Translations under genes and position numbers: made by a program | The notes under the pieces: generated by a model | Database searches by the model: none | What the model was told of the DNA's origin: nothing | What the model saw: only the letters and a program-made list of their open reading frames with translations | Part shown: positions 9,620-18,535 of the stretch, piece after piece | Position numbering within the stretch: position 1 is the first letter of the stretch | Layout of the letters: every line of letters starts with the position of its first letter | Origin: Legionellaceae bacterium | GTDB taxonomy: Bacteria > Pseudomonadota > Gammaproteobacteria > Legionellales > Legionellaceae | Direction of reading: 5' to 3' | NCBI GenBank assembly: GCA_029213075.1 | Contig: JARGPO010000066.1 | Location: forward strand, 42,505 to 106,504 | Length of the DNA: 64,000 bases

Positions 9620-9763
9620 GTGGCTTACAAAAGACCTGTTCAAGTATCTGATGAATCAAAAACTGGTCTGGAACTAAAAAGTTTGTTTTTTAGTTCTGAT
9701 TATGCAGATTTACGAAATGAGATTCAGATAAGTCTTGATGCCTCATCGTTACAATGTAGATAA
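9620..9763 (+). CDS. Possible small open frame, 47 codons (weak)
   Basis: Between ndk and pepA a GTG-started frame runs to TAA at 9761-9763, with product beginning VAYKRPVQVSDESKTGLEL. There is no usable Shine-Dalgarno sequence and no recognised family. It could be chance or the remnant of a lost gene. The rest of 9589-9874 shows nothing I can identify. Confidence 0.2.
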   Translation: MAYKRPVQVSDESKTGLELKSLFFSSDYADLRNEIQISLDASSLQCR

Positions 9764-9874
9764 TACTTAATGTCACAGACTAATGTTTTTCTTATTTTTT
9801 CGCTTATAGATGCAAGTTACGTATGGATAGAATTATAAGTTTATGTGCGGTATTATGAAGAAAATCATTAGTCT

Positions 9875-11335
9875 ATGAGAAATAAAATGAAATATACATT
9901 CACTAAGCTAAGCTCCGATTCTATGAATGGGAATGTTTTTATAGGATTTTTTAATGATGCTAAAGAACTAGGTTTTTCAGATTTTAGCACCGATGACCAA
10001 AATATCTTTGCATCAATAAGATCAAGTATTACTGACCAGTATGAAAGTGCTTCTCATTTTAAAGCAAATGGTGGCACTGTAACGTTGATTAACTGCGGAA
10101 ATAAACAAGATTATACTGAAGTACAATTATCTAAAATAATAAAGATAATTGCCAATACGATTCTTAAAACTAATATTACATGTGCCTCAATTTCTCTTCC
10201 ACCTATTGAGAACCAAACCCCTAATTGGCAAGCTCAAGAAATGATCTTGCAATTTGAAGCCGAGCGTTATCAATTTTTAGAGTTTAAAACTCTAAATAAA
10301 AAATCATATCTTGTTGAATCAATTAAATTTGACTTGGATGGAATTTCTGATGATGTCATAAATGACGCAAATAGTATAGCATCTGGTATTAACCTCGCAA
10401 AAGATCTGGCTAATACGCCTGCAAATATTTGCACACCTGAATATATGGCTAAGAAAGCTGTTGAGATAAGTGAAAAATATAAATCTGTCTCTACACAAAT
10501 ATTAGACGAGAGTAAGATGCAAGAGTTAGGCATGGGCTCGCTTCTGGCTGTTGGTCAAGGAAGCTCAAAACCACCTAGACTTGTTGAACTTAAATACCAG
10601 GGCAATAATGAGTCTGATCCAGTTGTATTAATAGGTAAAGGGATAACCTTTGATTCAGGTGGAATATCTATTAAACCATCTTCAGGTATGGAGGAGATGA
10701 AATTTGATATGTGTGGTGCGGCAAGTGTTCTCGGAACAATCAAAGCATGCGCCCTTCTAAAACTACCAATAAATGTTGTGGGATTATTAGCCTGTGCGGA
10801 GAATATGCCAGGTAGCAATGCAATAAAACCTGGTGACGTGGTTACTAGTATGTCTGGGCAAACGATCGAAATCACTAATACCGATGCTGAGGGTAGATTA
10901 GTCTTGGCAGATGCCCTAACGTACGCTAAGAGGTTTAAACCACAGTTGGTTGTAGATATTGCAACACTAACTGGAGCAGTAATTGTTGCATTAGGCCATG
11001 AACGCTCGGGGCTTATGACAAATGATGATGAACTTGCAGATATAATTTCTAAAGCCGGGGAAAACTGCCAAGATACAGTTTGGCGCCTACCTCTTGAAGA
11101 TAAATGCCAACAAATGCTTGAAAGTCCTGTTGCTGATATGGTCAACTCACCAGCAGAAAGAATCGCTGGCACAATAGTTGCCGGCAGTTTTTTATCTAAA
11201 TTTAGTTCTGATTATCGTTGGGCGCATCTAGATATAGCCGGAACAGCATGGAAATCAGGTAAAAATCGCTCAGCAACTGGCAGACCGGTACCGCTCTTAG
11301 TTCAACTACTACGTAACTTATCCTATGCAGATTGA
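9875..11335 (+). CDS. pepA: Cytosol aminopeptidase (leucyl aminopeptidase, M17)
   Basis: PepA is a hexameric two-metal aminopeptidase, also an accessory DNA-binding protein in some gammaproteobacteria. About 486 residues; the second in-frame ATG at 9887, preceded by GAGAAATAAA, is an equally good start (482 residues). M17 hallmarks are present: VVLIGKGITFDSGGISIKP (metal-binding Lys and Asp), MKFDMCGAASVLG, and the family signature NTDAEGRLVLADAL. The final 11 bases overlap holC, as in many gammaproteobacteria. Confidence 0.95.
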   Translation: MRNKMKYTFTKLSSDSMNGNVFIGFFNDAKELGFSDFSTDDQNIFASIRSSITDQYESASHFKANGGTVTLINCGNKQDYTEVQLSKIIKIIANTILKTNITCASISLPPIENQTPNWQAQEMILQFEAERYQFLEFKTLNKKSYLVESIKFDLDGISDDVINDANSIASGINLAKDLANTPANICTPEYMAKKAVEISEKYKSVSTQILDESKMQELGMGSLLAVGQGSSKPPRLVELKYQGNNESDPVVLIGKGITFDSGGISIKPSSGMEEMKFDMCGAASVLGTIKACALLKLPINVVGLLACAENMPGSNAIKPGDVVTSMSGQTIEITNTDAEGRLVLADALTYAKRFKPQLVVDIATLTGAVIVALGHERSGLMTNDDELADIISKAGENCQDTVWRLPLEDKCQQMLESPVADMVNSPAERIAGTIVAGSFLSKFSSDYRWAHLDIAGTAWKSGKNRSATGRPVPLLVQLLRNLSYAD

Positions 11336-11753
11336 TTTTTACATATTAGACAAAGATACCCCAAGTGCTCTGGAACTTTTTGCGTGTCGTATTATAGAAA
11401 AGGCCTATAAACGTGGTCACAAAGTTTTTGTATTTTGTGAAAACATGCACGCAACTCATACAGTTGATGAATTACTATGGACCTATAAGGCTGATAGCTT
11501 TATTCCTCATAACATTCAAGGTGAAGGTCCTGAGCCACCGCCTATGGTACAAATTGGCCATTCAGATGAACCACGTGGTTTCAATGATATCTTACTCAAT
11601 TTATCGCATGAAATACCTAGGTTTTATAAAAAGTTTTCTCGAGTTATTGAAATTGTAGAGAATACTGAATCAGCCAAAGAAATTAGTAGAAATCATTTTC
11701 GTGAATATAAAAAACAAGGCTATAAATTGCAAACACATAACATTAACTTATAA
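11325..11753 (+). CDS. holC: DNA polymerase III chi subunit
   Basis: The chi subunit links the clamp loader to SSB. The 142-residue protein has the family's beginning (IDFYILDKDTPSALELFACRIIEKAYKRGHKVFVFC) and the central LLWTYKADSFIPHNIQGEGPEPPPMVQIGHSDEP, typical of HolC. It overlaps the 3' end of pepA by 11 bases, indicating translational coupling. Confidence 0.93.
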   Translation: MQIDFYILDKDTPSALELFACRIIEKAYKRGHKVFVFCENMHATHTVDELLWTYKADSFIPHNIQGEGPEPPPMVQIGHSDEPRGFNDILLNLSHEIPRFYKKFSRVIEIVENTESAKEISRNHFREYKKQGYKLQTHNINL

Positions 11754-11857
11754 TGAGGACAATAGGTTTAACAGTTGACAGCATAACCTTTGTCGACTAG
11801 GATTCGTGTACCTATCTGGTACACTCGTTTTAACTTCGTAATTAAAGGTATATTCTA

Positions 11858-13723
11858 ATGGCAAAACTACCCCTCATAGTCGGTCAAGGAGGAATGAATT
11901 CAGCAGGCCGAACCTCTGGATTTCATAGCTATAAAAGAATGATTTCTGATGTGCTATCTCCTGAGGAAATCAAAAAAACTTGGCATGATTTTGCCAATCG
12001 CATGGGTATATCGGATAAAAAAGAACTAACTGAAGAGGATATTCAATCAATAAAAGACGGTACTCTTGTTCGAAAGATAACACAATTTGATCCGGAAAAT
12101 ATTACTTTTCATCATAAAGCTATCTTAGACCAAACCAATGCATCCTTTTTGATGAAGAAATCTAAACTTTCTAAAGCACTAGCTGATCTGTGTGAAATTG
12201 AGGATTTAGAAAATAATGAAATCCGAGTTAGTGTTAAGTCCCCTTTCGATATACTCGTTCCGGATAGAATTAAGGGCTCTGTATCTAGTGGCGGCTGTAT
12301 CCCTGAAGGATTTGACCCGGGAGAGCGTTATCACTCACCTCATCATCCACGAGGGTTAAAACTTACTGTCTATGGTGCCTCAGACGCCTTAAACTCTTTA
12401 GGTTTAGAATGGGACGAGATTCTACAGCACATATATCCTGATGAGGTTGCAGTTTATGCTGGTAGTGGCTTAGCTCAAATTGATGAGCATTCGCTATCTG
12501 GTCTCATACGCCAACCACTTTGTGGCAATCGTATAAACTCAAAAATGATGGCACTATCTCTTGCAGAAATGCCAGCTGATTTTATTAATAGTTATATTCT
12601 AAATAGTGTTGGAACAACGGGCAATAACATCGGTGCTTGCGCTTCATTTCTGTATAACCTTAGGCAAGGTGTAATTGATATTCAACAAGGGAAAGCCAAG
12701 GTTGTATTTGTTGGTAATTCCGAGGCACCAGTTGTTCCTGAAGTGGTTGATGGATTTAGAGTAATGGGGGCATTAGCAACAGATGATAGTTTATGCACCC
12801 TAGATAATACTGATGAACCAAACAACCGAAGAGCGTGCCGCCCATTCTCAACTAACACGGGCTTTACTTTAGCAGAGTCTGTGCAGTTTTTTGTACTAAT
12901 GGAAGATGAGTTGGCATTGAAGCTCGGCATGACCATCTACGGTTCTGTTCCAGAAGTATTTATAAATGCCGACGCAAATAAAAAATCGATCGCAAGCCCT
13001 GGTATTGGCAATTATATTACAATTGCCAAAGCCACAGCTTTAGCTAAAAGTATTTTAGGTAAAGATGGTCTACAAAAAACCTATATACAAGCTCACGGCA
13101 CCGGAACTCCGCAAAATAGAATCACAGAAAGTCATATTTTAAATGAAGTAGCTAAAACATTTGAAATTAAAGACTGGCCTGTTTCAGCGGTTAAATCTTA
13201 TGTTGGTCACTCGGTTAGTGTAGCAGGAGGAGATCAATTAGCATCGACACTAGGAGTATGGAAACATGGCTATATACCTGGTATTAAGACGATTGACCAT
13301 ATCGCAAGTGATGTTCACCAGTCAAATTTAGACATATTAACTGATCATAAATTTGTTGGAGACTTAGGTAATGAGATTTTGGCAACGATTATAAACTCTA
13401 AAGGTTTTGGTGGAAATAACGCTTCTACTTTAATATTATCTCCTGCGCAAACGATTAAAATGCTAACTGTAAAATATGGTCAAGAAACTATGGATAATTA
13501 TAGGAAGACCAATAAATCAATTAAAGCACATGCTGATGAAGTTGATAATACAACGTGTTATGGGAATGAGAGGACTATTTATAAGTTTGGAGAATCAATA
13601 ATGGATCAAGACTCCGTTACTATTAGCCAAACAGACATTAAATTATCTGAATTTGAACGAGCTATTAATTTACCTACAACACATCTATATGAAGACTATA
13701 TACAACCTGAAAATAAAAAATAA
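11858..13723 (+). CDS. Long beta-ketoacyl-ACP synthase (KAS I/II type)
   Basis: The product is a condensing enzyme that would extend acyl chains using malonyl-ACP. The catalytic triad is complete: Cys261 in NIGACASF, His413 in QAHGTGTP and His451 in KSYVGHSVS, followed by the Gly-rich GFGGNNAS. At 621 residues it is some 200 residues longer than FabF/FabB, with extra sequence at both ends. The N-terminal roughly 100 residues begin LPLIVGQGGMNSAGRTSGFHSYKR, and the C-terminal roughly 70 are polar. It is unlinked to other fab genes here. It may be a specialised synthase rather than the housekeeping one. Confidence 0.85.
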   Translation: MAKLPLIVGQGGMNSAGRTSGFHSYKRMISDVLSPEEIKKTWHDFANRMGISDKKELTEEDIQSIKDGTLVRKITQFDPENITFHHKAILDQTNASFLMKKSKLSKALADLCEIEDLENNEIRVSVKSPFDILVPDRIKGSVSSGGCIPEGFDPGERYHSPHHPRGLKLTVYGASDALNSLGLEWDEILQHIYPDEVAVYAGSGLAQIDEHSLSGLIRQPLCGNRINSKMMALSLAEMPADFINSYILNSVGTTGNNIGACASFLYNLRQGVIDIQQGKAKVVFVGNSEAPVVPEVVDGFRVMGALATDDSLCTLDNTDEPNNRRACRPFSTNTGFTLAESVQFFVLMEDELALKLGMTIYGSVPEVFINADANKKSIASPGIGNYITIAKATALAKSILGKDGLQKTYIQAHGTGTPQNRITESHILNEVAKTFEIKDWPVSAVKSYVGHSVSVAGGDQLASTLGVWKHGYIPGIKTIDHIASDVHQSNLDILTDHKFVGDLGNEILATIINSKGFGGNNASTLILSPAQTIKMLTVKYGQETMDNYRKTNKSIKAHADEVDNTTCYGNERTIYKFGESIMDQDSVTISQTDIKLSEFERAINLPTTHLYEDYIQPENKK

Positions 13724-13869
13724 GCAATATTGCCCTTTGTAAAGATTAAAAACTGCTTAGGTGTATAATTTTATGTGGGTTTTCAATAAAATGGTTACAT
13801 ATATAATTGGCAATTCACTACGAGATCTAGTAAATTAGACGACAATTAAGAAACAGGAATCGAAGCGCA

Positions 13870-16590
13870 ATGCTCAATACTTTAATTAAAAGAATATTTG
13901 GAAGTCGTAATGATCGGACCCTACGACGAATAGAAAAAACTCTTGCAACAATAAATTTCTTTGAAAAAGAAATGCAATCGTTAAATGATGAAGATTTAAA
14001 ATCGAAAACCGCATCGTTTAGATCAAGGATTGCCGCCGGAGAAACTTTAGACGATATCCTACCTGAGGCATTTGCCCTTGTGCGAGAGGCATCTGTTCGA
14101 ACATTAGGACTAAGACACTTTGATGTGCAAATGATCGGCGGAATGGTTCTGCACGAAGGTAAAATTTCTGAAATGCGCACTGGTGAAGGTAAAACATTGA
14201 GTGCTACTCTACCTGCATATTTAAATGCCATTGAGGGTCATGGCGTTCACGTAGTAACAGTTAACGATTATCTTGCTCTTAGAGATAGCAAGTGGATGGC
14301 CCCTGTTTTTGAATTTTTAGGATTAACAGTCGGCGTAATCTACCCAGATATGCCACATGAAGAAAAGCAAGAAGCATACAAAACGGATATACTATACGGA
14401 ACAAACAATGAATTTGGCTTCGATTATCTTCGAGATAACATGGCTTTTTCTATTCAAGACAGAGTACAAGGAAAATTAAACTTCGCTGTAATCGATGAAG
14501 TGGATTCAATTTTAATCGATGAAGCAAGAACCCCTTTAATTATCTCTGGTGCCGCAGAAGATAGCTCAGCATCATATATAAGCGTTAATTCTTTAATGCC
14601 ACAGCTAAAAATTCAAGAAGAGGAAGGCGATGATGGCGACTATACGATTGATGAAAAACAAAAGCAGGCCTACTTAACTGAAAAGGGTCATCAACATATA
14701 GAAGAGTTACTTATAAAAGCCAATCTAATTAAACCTGGCGAGAGCTTATATCATGCAAGTAACATCATGCTTATGCATCATGTAAATGCAGCTCTTAGAG
14801 CAAATACGATGTACAATATAGACGTTGATTATATAGTTCAAAATAATCAAGTAGTCATTGTTGATGAACATACAGGACGAACAATGCCTGGTCGCCGTTG
14901 GTCAGATGGTTTACATCAAGCTGTTGAGGCTAAAGAAAATGTGCCCATTCAAAATGAAAATCAGACCCTAGCTTCTATTACATTTCAAAACTTCTTTAGA
15001 CTTTACAATAAACTCTCAGGCATGACTGGAACAGCTGACACTGAGGCTTATGAGTTTCAGCAAATATACAATCTAGAAGTTGTTGTCATTCCTACAAATC
15101 AGCCAATGGTCAGAAATGATGAATCAGACTTGATTTATTTAACTCAAGAAGATAAATATAACGCTATCATTAATGACGTAAAGGAATGTGTAAAACGCCA
15201 ACAACCAGTATTAGTAGGTACTGCATCAATTGAAGCCTCTGAAGTGCTTAGCAGCATGCTTAATAAAGCAAAAATAAAGCATCAAGTTCTAAATGCTAAA
15301 TTTCATGAAAAAGAAGCTCACATTATTGCTGAAGCAGGAAGACCTGGGGTAGTTACGATAGCAACCAATATGGCTGGTCGTGGTACAGATATAGTTCTAG
15401 GTGGTAGCACTAACACTGAACTGTCTAAACTCAGCGATGATGAGTCTTCAGATTCCAAGCGCAACAAGATAGAAAGCGACTGGAAATTGCGCCATGAAAT
15501 TGTTATTAAAGCTGGCGGTCTACGAATCATTGGTTCTGAACGACACGAATCAAGAAGAATCGACAATCAACTTAGAGGGCGAGCTGGTAGACAAGGTGAC
15601 CCTGGAAGCTCACGTTTTTATCTATCTCTAGATGATAATCTAATGCGTATATTTGCATCAGAGCGAGTTGCAGCAATTATGCGTCGTCTTGGTATGGAGC
15701 CTGGTGAACCTATTGAGCACAACCTCGTGACTAAGGCAATTGAGAATGCTCAAAGGAAGTTAGAAGGACATCATTTTGATATCAGAAAGCAACTACTCGG
15801 GTATGATAATGTTGCCAACGATCAGCGTAAAGTAATTTATTCGCAACGCGCAGAAATCATGAAAATGGACGATCCATTAAACGCAATAGAAAATATGCGT
15901 GCTGATGTTATTGAAAGCCTAATTGCCACATATCTTCCACCAGGAAGCCTTGAGGATCAATGGGACGCGAAAAACTTAACTCAAGTTCTTGCTGAAGATT
16001 TTCGTATAGAAGCACCAATTCAAGAATGGATTGATAAAGATCACTCTATACAATCTGATCAAATTAAAGAATTAATAACTGATTTATTTTTAAAGGTATA
16101 TCAAGAAAAAGAGCAGCGACTAGGAAGAGAAGTTTTAGCTCAGTTTGAAAAATCTATTATTTTACAAACTCTAGACAATCACTGGCGCGAGCATCTTGCA
16201 TCCATGGACCACCTGCGCCAAGGAATTCACCTACGTGGTTATGCTCAAAAAGATCCAAAACAAGAGTACAAGCGAGAATCATTTAGCTTATTCTCATCTA
16301 TGTTAGATGATTTAAAGTATGAAATAATTAAGTTTCATTCTTCAGTTGAAATTAGCACTGAAGAAGATGTTGGGACTCTTGAAGAAAATCGTCGCTCTGA
16401 ATCATCGCAAAATTTAAACTTAATTCATGAGGAAAAAGAAAATCCTTTTGCTAGTGATGAGGATAATGAAGCTAATATCGACTCTGTAGTTCCATTTAAG
16501 AGGCCAGAAAAGAAAGTTGGTAGAAATGATCCGTGCTCATGTGGTTCTGGCAACAAGTATAAAAATTGCCATGGAAAATTAAACACATAA
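13870..16590 (+). CDS. secA: Preprotein translocase ATPase SecA
   Basis: This motor ATPase drives preproteins through SecYEG. The 906-residue protein has Walker A in [10 protein letters not shown] (about residue 100), the DEAD-like [17 protein letters not shown] (about 208-224), the helicase C motifs [14 protein letters not shown] and [15 protein letters not shown], and the C-terminal SecB and zinc tail [14 protein letters not shown]. Full family length. The stop is one base before the start of mutT, a common secA-mutT arrangement. Confidence 0.98.
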   Translation: MLNTLIKRIFGSRNDRTLRRIEKTLATINFFEKEMQSLNDEDLKSKTASFRSRIAAGETLDDILPEAFALVREASVRTLGLRHFDVQMIGGMVLHEGKISEMRTGEGKTLSATLPAYLNAIEGHGVHVVTVNDYLALRDSKWMAPVFEFLGLTVGVIYPDMPHEEKQEAYKTDILYGTNNEFGFDYLRDNMAFSIQDRVQGKLNFAVIDEVDSILIDEARTPLIISGAAEDSSASYISVNSLMPQLKIQEEEGDDGDYTIDEKQKQAYLTEKGHQHIEELLIKANLIKPGESLYHASNIMLMHHVNAALRANTMYNIDVDYIVQNNQVVIVDEHTGRTMPGRRWSDGLHQAVEAKENVPIQNENQTLASITFQNFFRLYNKLSGMTGTADTEAYEFQQIYNLEVVVIPTNQPMVRNDESDLIYLTQEDKYNAIINDVKECVKRQQPVLVGTASIEASEVLSSMLNKAKIKHQVLNAKFHEKEAHIIAEAGRPGVVTIATNMAGRGTDIVLGGSTNTELSKLSDDESSDSKRNKIESDWKLRHEIVIKAGGLRIIGSERHESRRIDNQLRGRAGRQGDPGSSRFYLSLDDNLMRIFASERVAAIMRRLGMEPGEPIEHNLVTKAIENAQRKLEGHHFDIRKQLLGYDNVANDQRKVIYSQRAEIMKMDDPLNAIENMRADVIESLIATYLPPGSLEDQWDAKNLTQVLAEDFRIEAPIQEWIDKDHSIQSDQIKELITDLFLKVYQEKEQRLGREVLAQFEKSIILQTLDNHWREHLASMDHLRQGIHLRGYAQKDPKQEYKRESFSLFSSMLDDLKYEIIKFHSSVEISTEEDVGTLEENRRSESSQNLNLIHEEKENPFASDEDNEANIDSVVPFKRPEKKVGRNDPCSCGSGNKYKNCHGKLNT

Positions 16591-16591
16591 A

Positions 16592-17032
16592 ATGCAGGTT
16601 TCAGTTGCTATTATAACTAACCAAGAACAACAAGTTCTTATAACACAGCGCAGCAATAAATCATCCCACCCCGGGAAATGGGAATTTCCTGGGGGCAAGC
16701 TTGAAGAAAATGAGTCTGCAGGAGAAGCCTTAATTAGAGAAATAAAAGAAGAATTAGGCTTAGATATTAAAAAGTTTTCTTATCTAACTGAAATTAACCA
16801 TAATTACTTAGATCAAGATATTACTCTTATAATATTCAGGGTAGATGAATATGAAGGTGCAGCTGCCTGCTTAGAATCCCAAACAGCGATGCAGTGGGTA
16901 CCTATAAAAGATTTAACCCAGTTTGAATTTCCAAAGGCGAATAAAGATATTATTGAGCATTTGCTTTTATTACACAATCGTAACCCAGCTAATCCCAAGA
17001 AAAAAACTGACGAAGGGTCTGCTATCTTGTAA
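16592..17032 (+). CDS. mutT: MutT-type Nudix hydrolase (8-oxo-dGTPase)
   Basis: The product probably sanitises 8-oxo-dGTP. The 146-residue protein opens QVSVAIITNQEQQVLITQRS and has an intact Nudix box, GGKLEENESAGEALIREIKEELGL (in full G-x5-E-x7-REUxEExGU form) near residues 35-58. It is tightly coupled to secA. The C-terminal basic tail is a little longer than in E. coli MutT (129 residues). Substrate is inferred from family and context. Confidence 0.9.
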   Translation: MQVSVAIITNQEQQVLITQRSNKSSHPGKWEFPGGKLEENESAGEALIREIKEELGLDIKKFSYLTEINHNYLDQDITLIIFRVDEYEGAAACLESQTAMQWVPIKDLTQFEFPKANKDIIEHLLLLHNRNPANPKKKTDEGSAIL

Positions 17033-17146
17033 GATCTATTGGTATATTATAAAGTATCTCAGGATATTATCCGTTGTTTAGACTCTTTATAAAGTTGAGA
17101 TTGTTAACAAAAGTATAAATTAGAAACTCATTATATTAATTAAAAT

Positions 17147-17347
17147 TTACTTATCTAGATCTTCATTCCAATCAAACTCATCATCTAGTTCTCCTTCATA
17201 GTCCTCAAGCTCCTCTTTTAAACGCTTGCGATCCATACGTGCCTCTAATTTACGACGCACATCTTTCTTACGAGCTGCAACATCAGGCTCGTCCTCATTA
17301 TAATCAACACCACTACTGTGATAGTCAAAACCTGCATTAGATGCCAT
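17147..17347 (-). CDS. Small acidic protein, PA3496-like family
   Basis: A 66-residue charged protein. I start at the ATG at 17347 because GGAG lies six bases upstream; a longer upstream frame is not protein-like. The core DVRRKLEARMDRKRLKEELEDYEGELDDE resembles the small gammaproteobacterial proteins related to Pseudomonas PA3496, of uncertain function (suggested envelope-integrity link). It is predicted helical and soluble, with a very acidic end. Assignment is by pattern only. Confidence 0.6.
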   Translation of the reverse strand: MASNAGFDYHSSGVDYNEDEPDVAARKKDVRRKLEARMDRKRLKEELEDYEGELDDEFDWNEDLDK

Positions 17348-17627
17348 CATTTTCTCCATAAGTTCAAAAAACAAATTGTATGTCTTTATTACATTATAGT
17401 ATGAATATTTCAAAACGACCAATTTCAACTCATATATTTTATATATCCCAAGTATGACAAACACAAATTTATAAGAGCTCACTAACTATAAAACAATCGA
17501 TTACACACAATGGATATCAAACATGAGTATTTATATAGGTAAAGTTTTATAGTTTTTGTGGAATATGCCTATATTTTTATCTATAATTAACTCATTAAAG
17601 GTATTGTTTTAAATAAGGAGAAATACT

Positions 17628-17699
17628 ATGAAAACATCAGTTGAAAAAAAATCCCCTATACCTGTAGGAGATAATAAGGATGGGTACAGACCTGCGTAG
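17628..17699 (+). CDS. 23-residue peptide gene, possible precursor peptide
   Basis: ATG at 17628 is preceded by AAGGAG at seven bases and the frame closes with TAG at 17697-17699. The product has a Lys-rich first part (KTSVEKK) and a distinct second part, SPIPVGDNKDGYRPA. It is followed after 39 bases by another ideal ribosome binding site and the M29-like gene, so the two are very probably cotranscribed. I recognise no family. A ribosomally made, modified peptide or a leader peptide are the main alternatives; chance is possible at this length. Confidence 0.5.
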   Translation: MKTSVEKKSPIPVGDNKDGYRPA

Positions 17700-17738
17700 A
17701 TAAATCAATAATACCATTATTAATTCAAGGAGTTATAT

Positions 17739-18515
17739 ATGGTTCATTATATATCTAGGACAGATATCTCCCCATTTAAAAATATTGATATTAACCAGCA
17801 TAATATTTTATGTGAAGATTACCTTGCTAAGCTTGCAAAATCCACAAGAATTGATTTTATAGACGAACAATTACAGCTACATGCTTATCTTAATTGTACT
17901 ACCGAGTACGTAACTAGAAAATTTTATGGTTATGTTGAATTAGGAGAAGAAACTTTTGGACCTTCAGGAGAGGTTAGTATCACGCCAAAAATTTCATCAA
18001 GAGAAAATCTAAATAATAAATCTGTATACGAATCCCCCCCTATTATAAAATTAAATGGTGATATTATTCTCCATGGATATTGCGTTATAAACAGACAAGT
18101 ACCTGTTAAGTTCTCACCTAACCCTGTAATGGAAAGCATATTCACAAGTCTAGACACGCTACGCGAAGGCCGATTAAAAGTTAGACTCAATGAAGGAAAT
18201 ATTACAAAAATAGAGGTTGTCGATGTATCCGCAAAACCAGCTTATGATCTATTAAGTGCTTTATTCTTAACCGATGATCGTTATAAATCTCTTTTAGAAA
18301 TTGGCTATGGTGTAGATACTCAAAACCAAGTCGCTAATGGCAATACCCTTACTAATGAATTTTATGGAGGAGAAAAAGGTTGTTTTCACTTTGGTTTTGG
18401 ATCAAGTATCACAAACTATCATATCGATATTGTATGCCCTTATGCGATAAAAGAAGAAATTGATGGGGTGCTATATAATACTACTATTTACAAAAACATC
18501 CCCTGCAAATTTTAG
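17739..18515 (+). CDS. M29 aminopeptidase / NicX-like metalloprotein
   Basis: A 258-residue protein with a strong SD (AAGGAG, six bases). Its C-terminal half follows the pattern of the AmpS/AmpT (M29) fold. First come GRLKVRLNEGNITKIEVVD and LLEIGYGVDTQNQVANGN (family form ELGIGTNP...TGN), then GEKGCFHFGFGSS (family form DEKxxGTxHxAxG), then NYHIDIVCP (family form HxD). The His and the HxD pair correspond to metal ligands in M29 enzymes and to the Fe(II) His/His/Asp set known for the related dioxygenase NicX. The protein is shorter than M29 peptidases (about 400) and lacks an obvious GEVF-type Glu. Activity is inferred only; it is probably not a housekeeping peptidase. Confidence 0.55.
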   Translation: MVHYISRTDISPFKNIDINQHNILCEDYLAKLAKSTRIDFIDEQLQLHAYLNCTTEYVTRKFYGYVELGEETFGPSGEVSITPKISSRENLNNKSVYESPPIIKLNGDIILHGYCVINRQVPVKFSPNPVMESIFTSLDTLREGRLKVRLNEGNITKIEVVDVSAKPAYDLLSALFLTDDRYKSLLEIGYGVDTQNQVANGNTLTNEFYGGEKGCFHFGFGSSITNYHIDIVCPYAIKEEIDGVLYNTTIYKNIPCKF

Positions 18516-18535
18516 TCAATAAACCCTACAGTAAA

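Noticed and set aside
10555..11172. A 205-codon minus-strand frame opposite pepA
   Set aside because: It is the antisense shadow of a strongly conserved M17 peptidase; its product is low-complexity Ser/Ile/Ala with no SD.
11761..11857. AACAGTTGACAGC near 11770 as another miniature-element end
   Set aside because: Only a short core matches; there is no TIR partner, no TA-bounded edge and no arm similarity.
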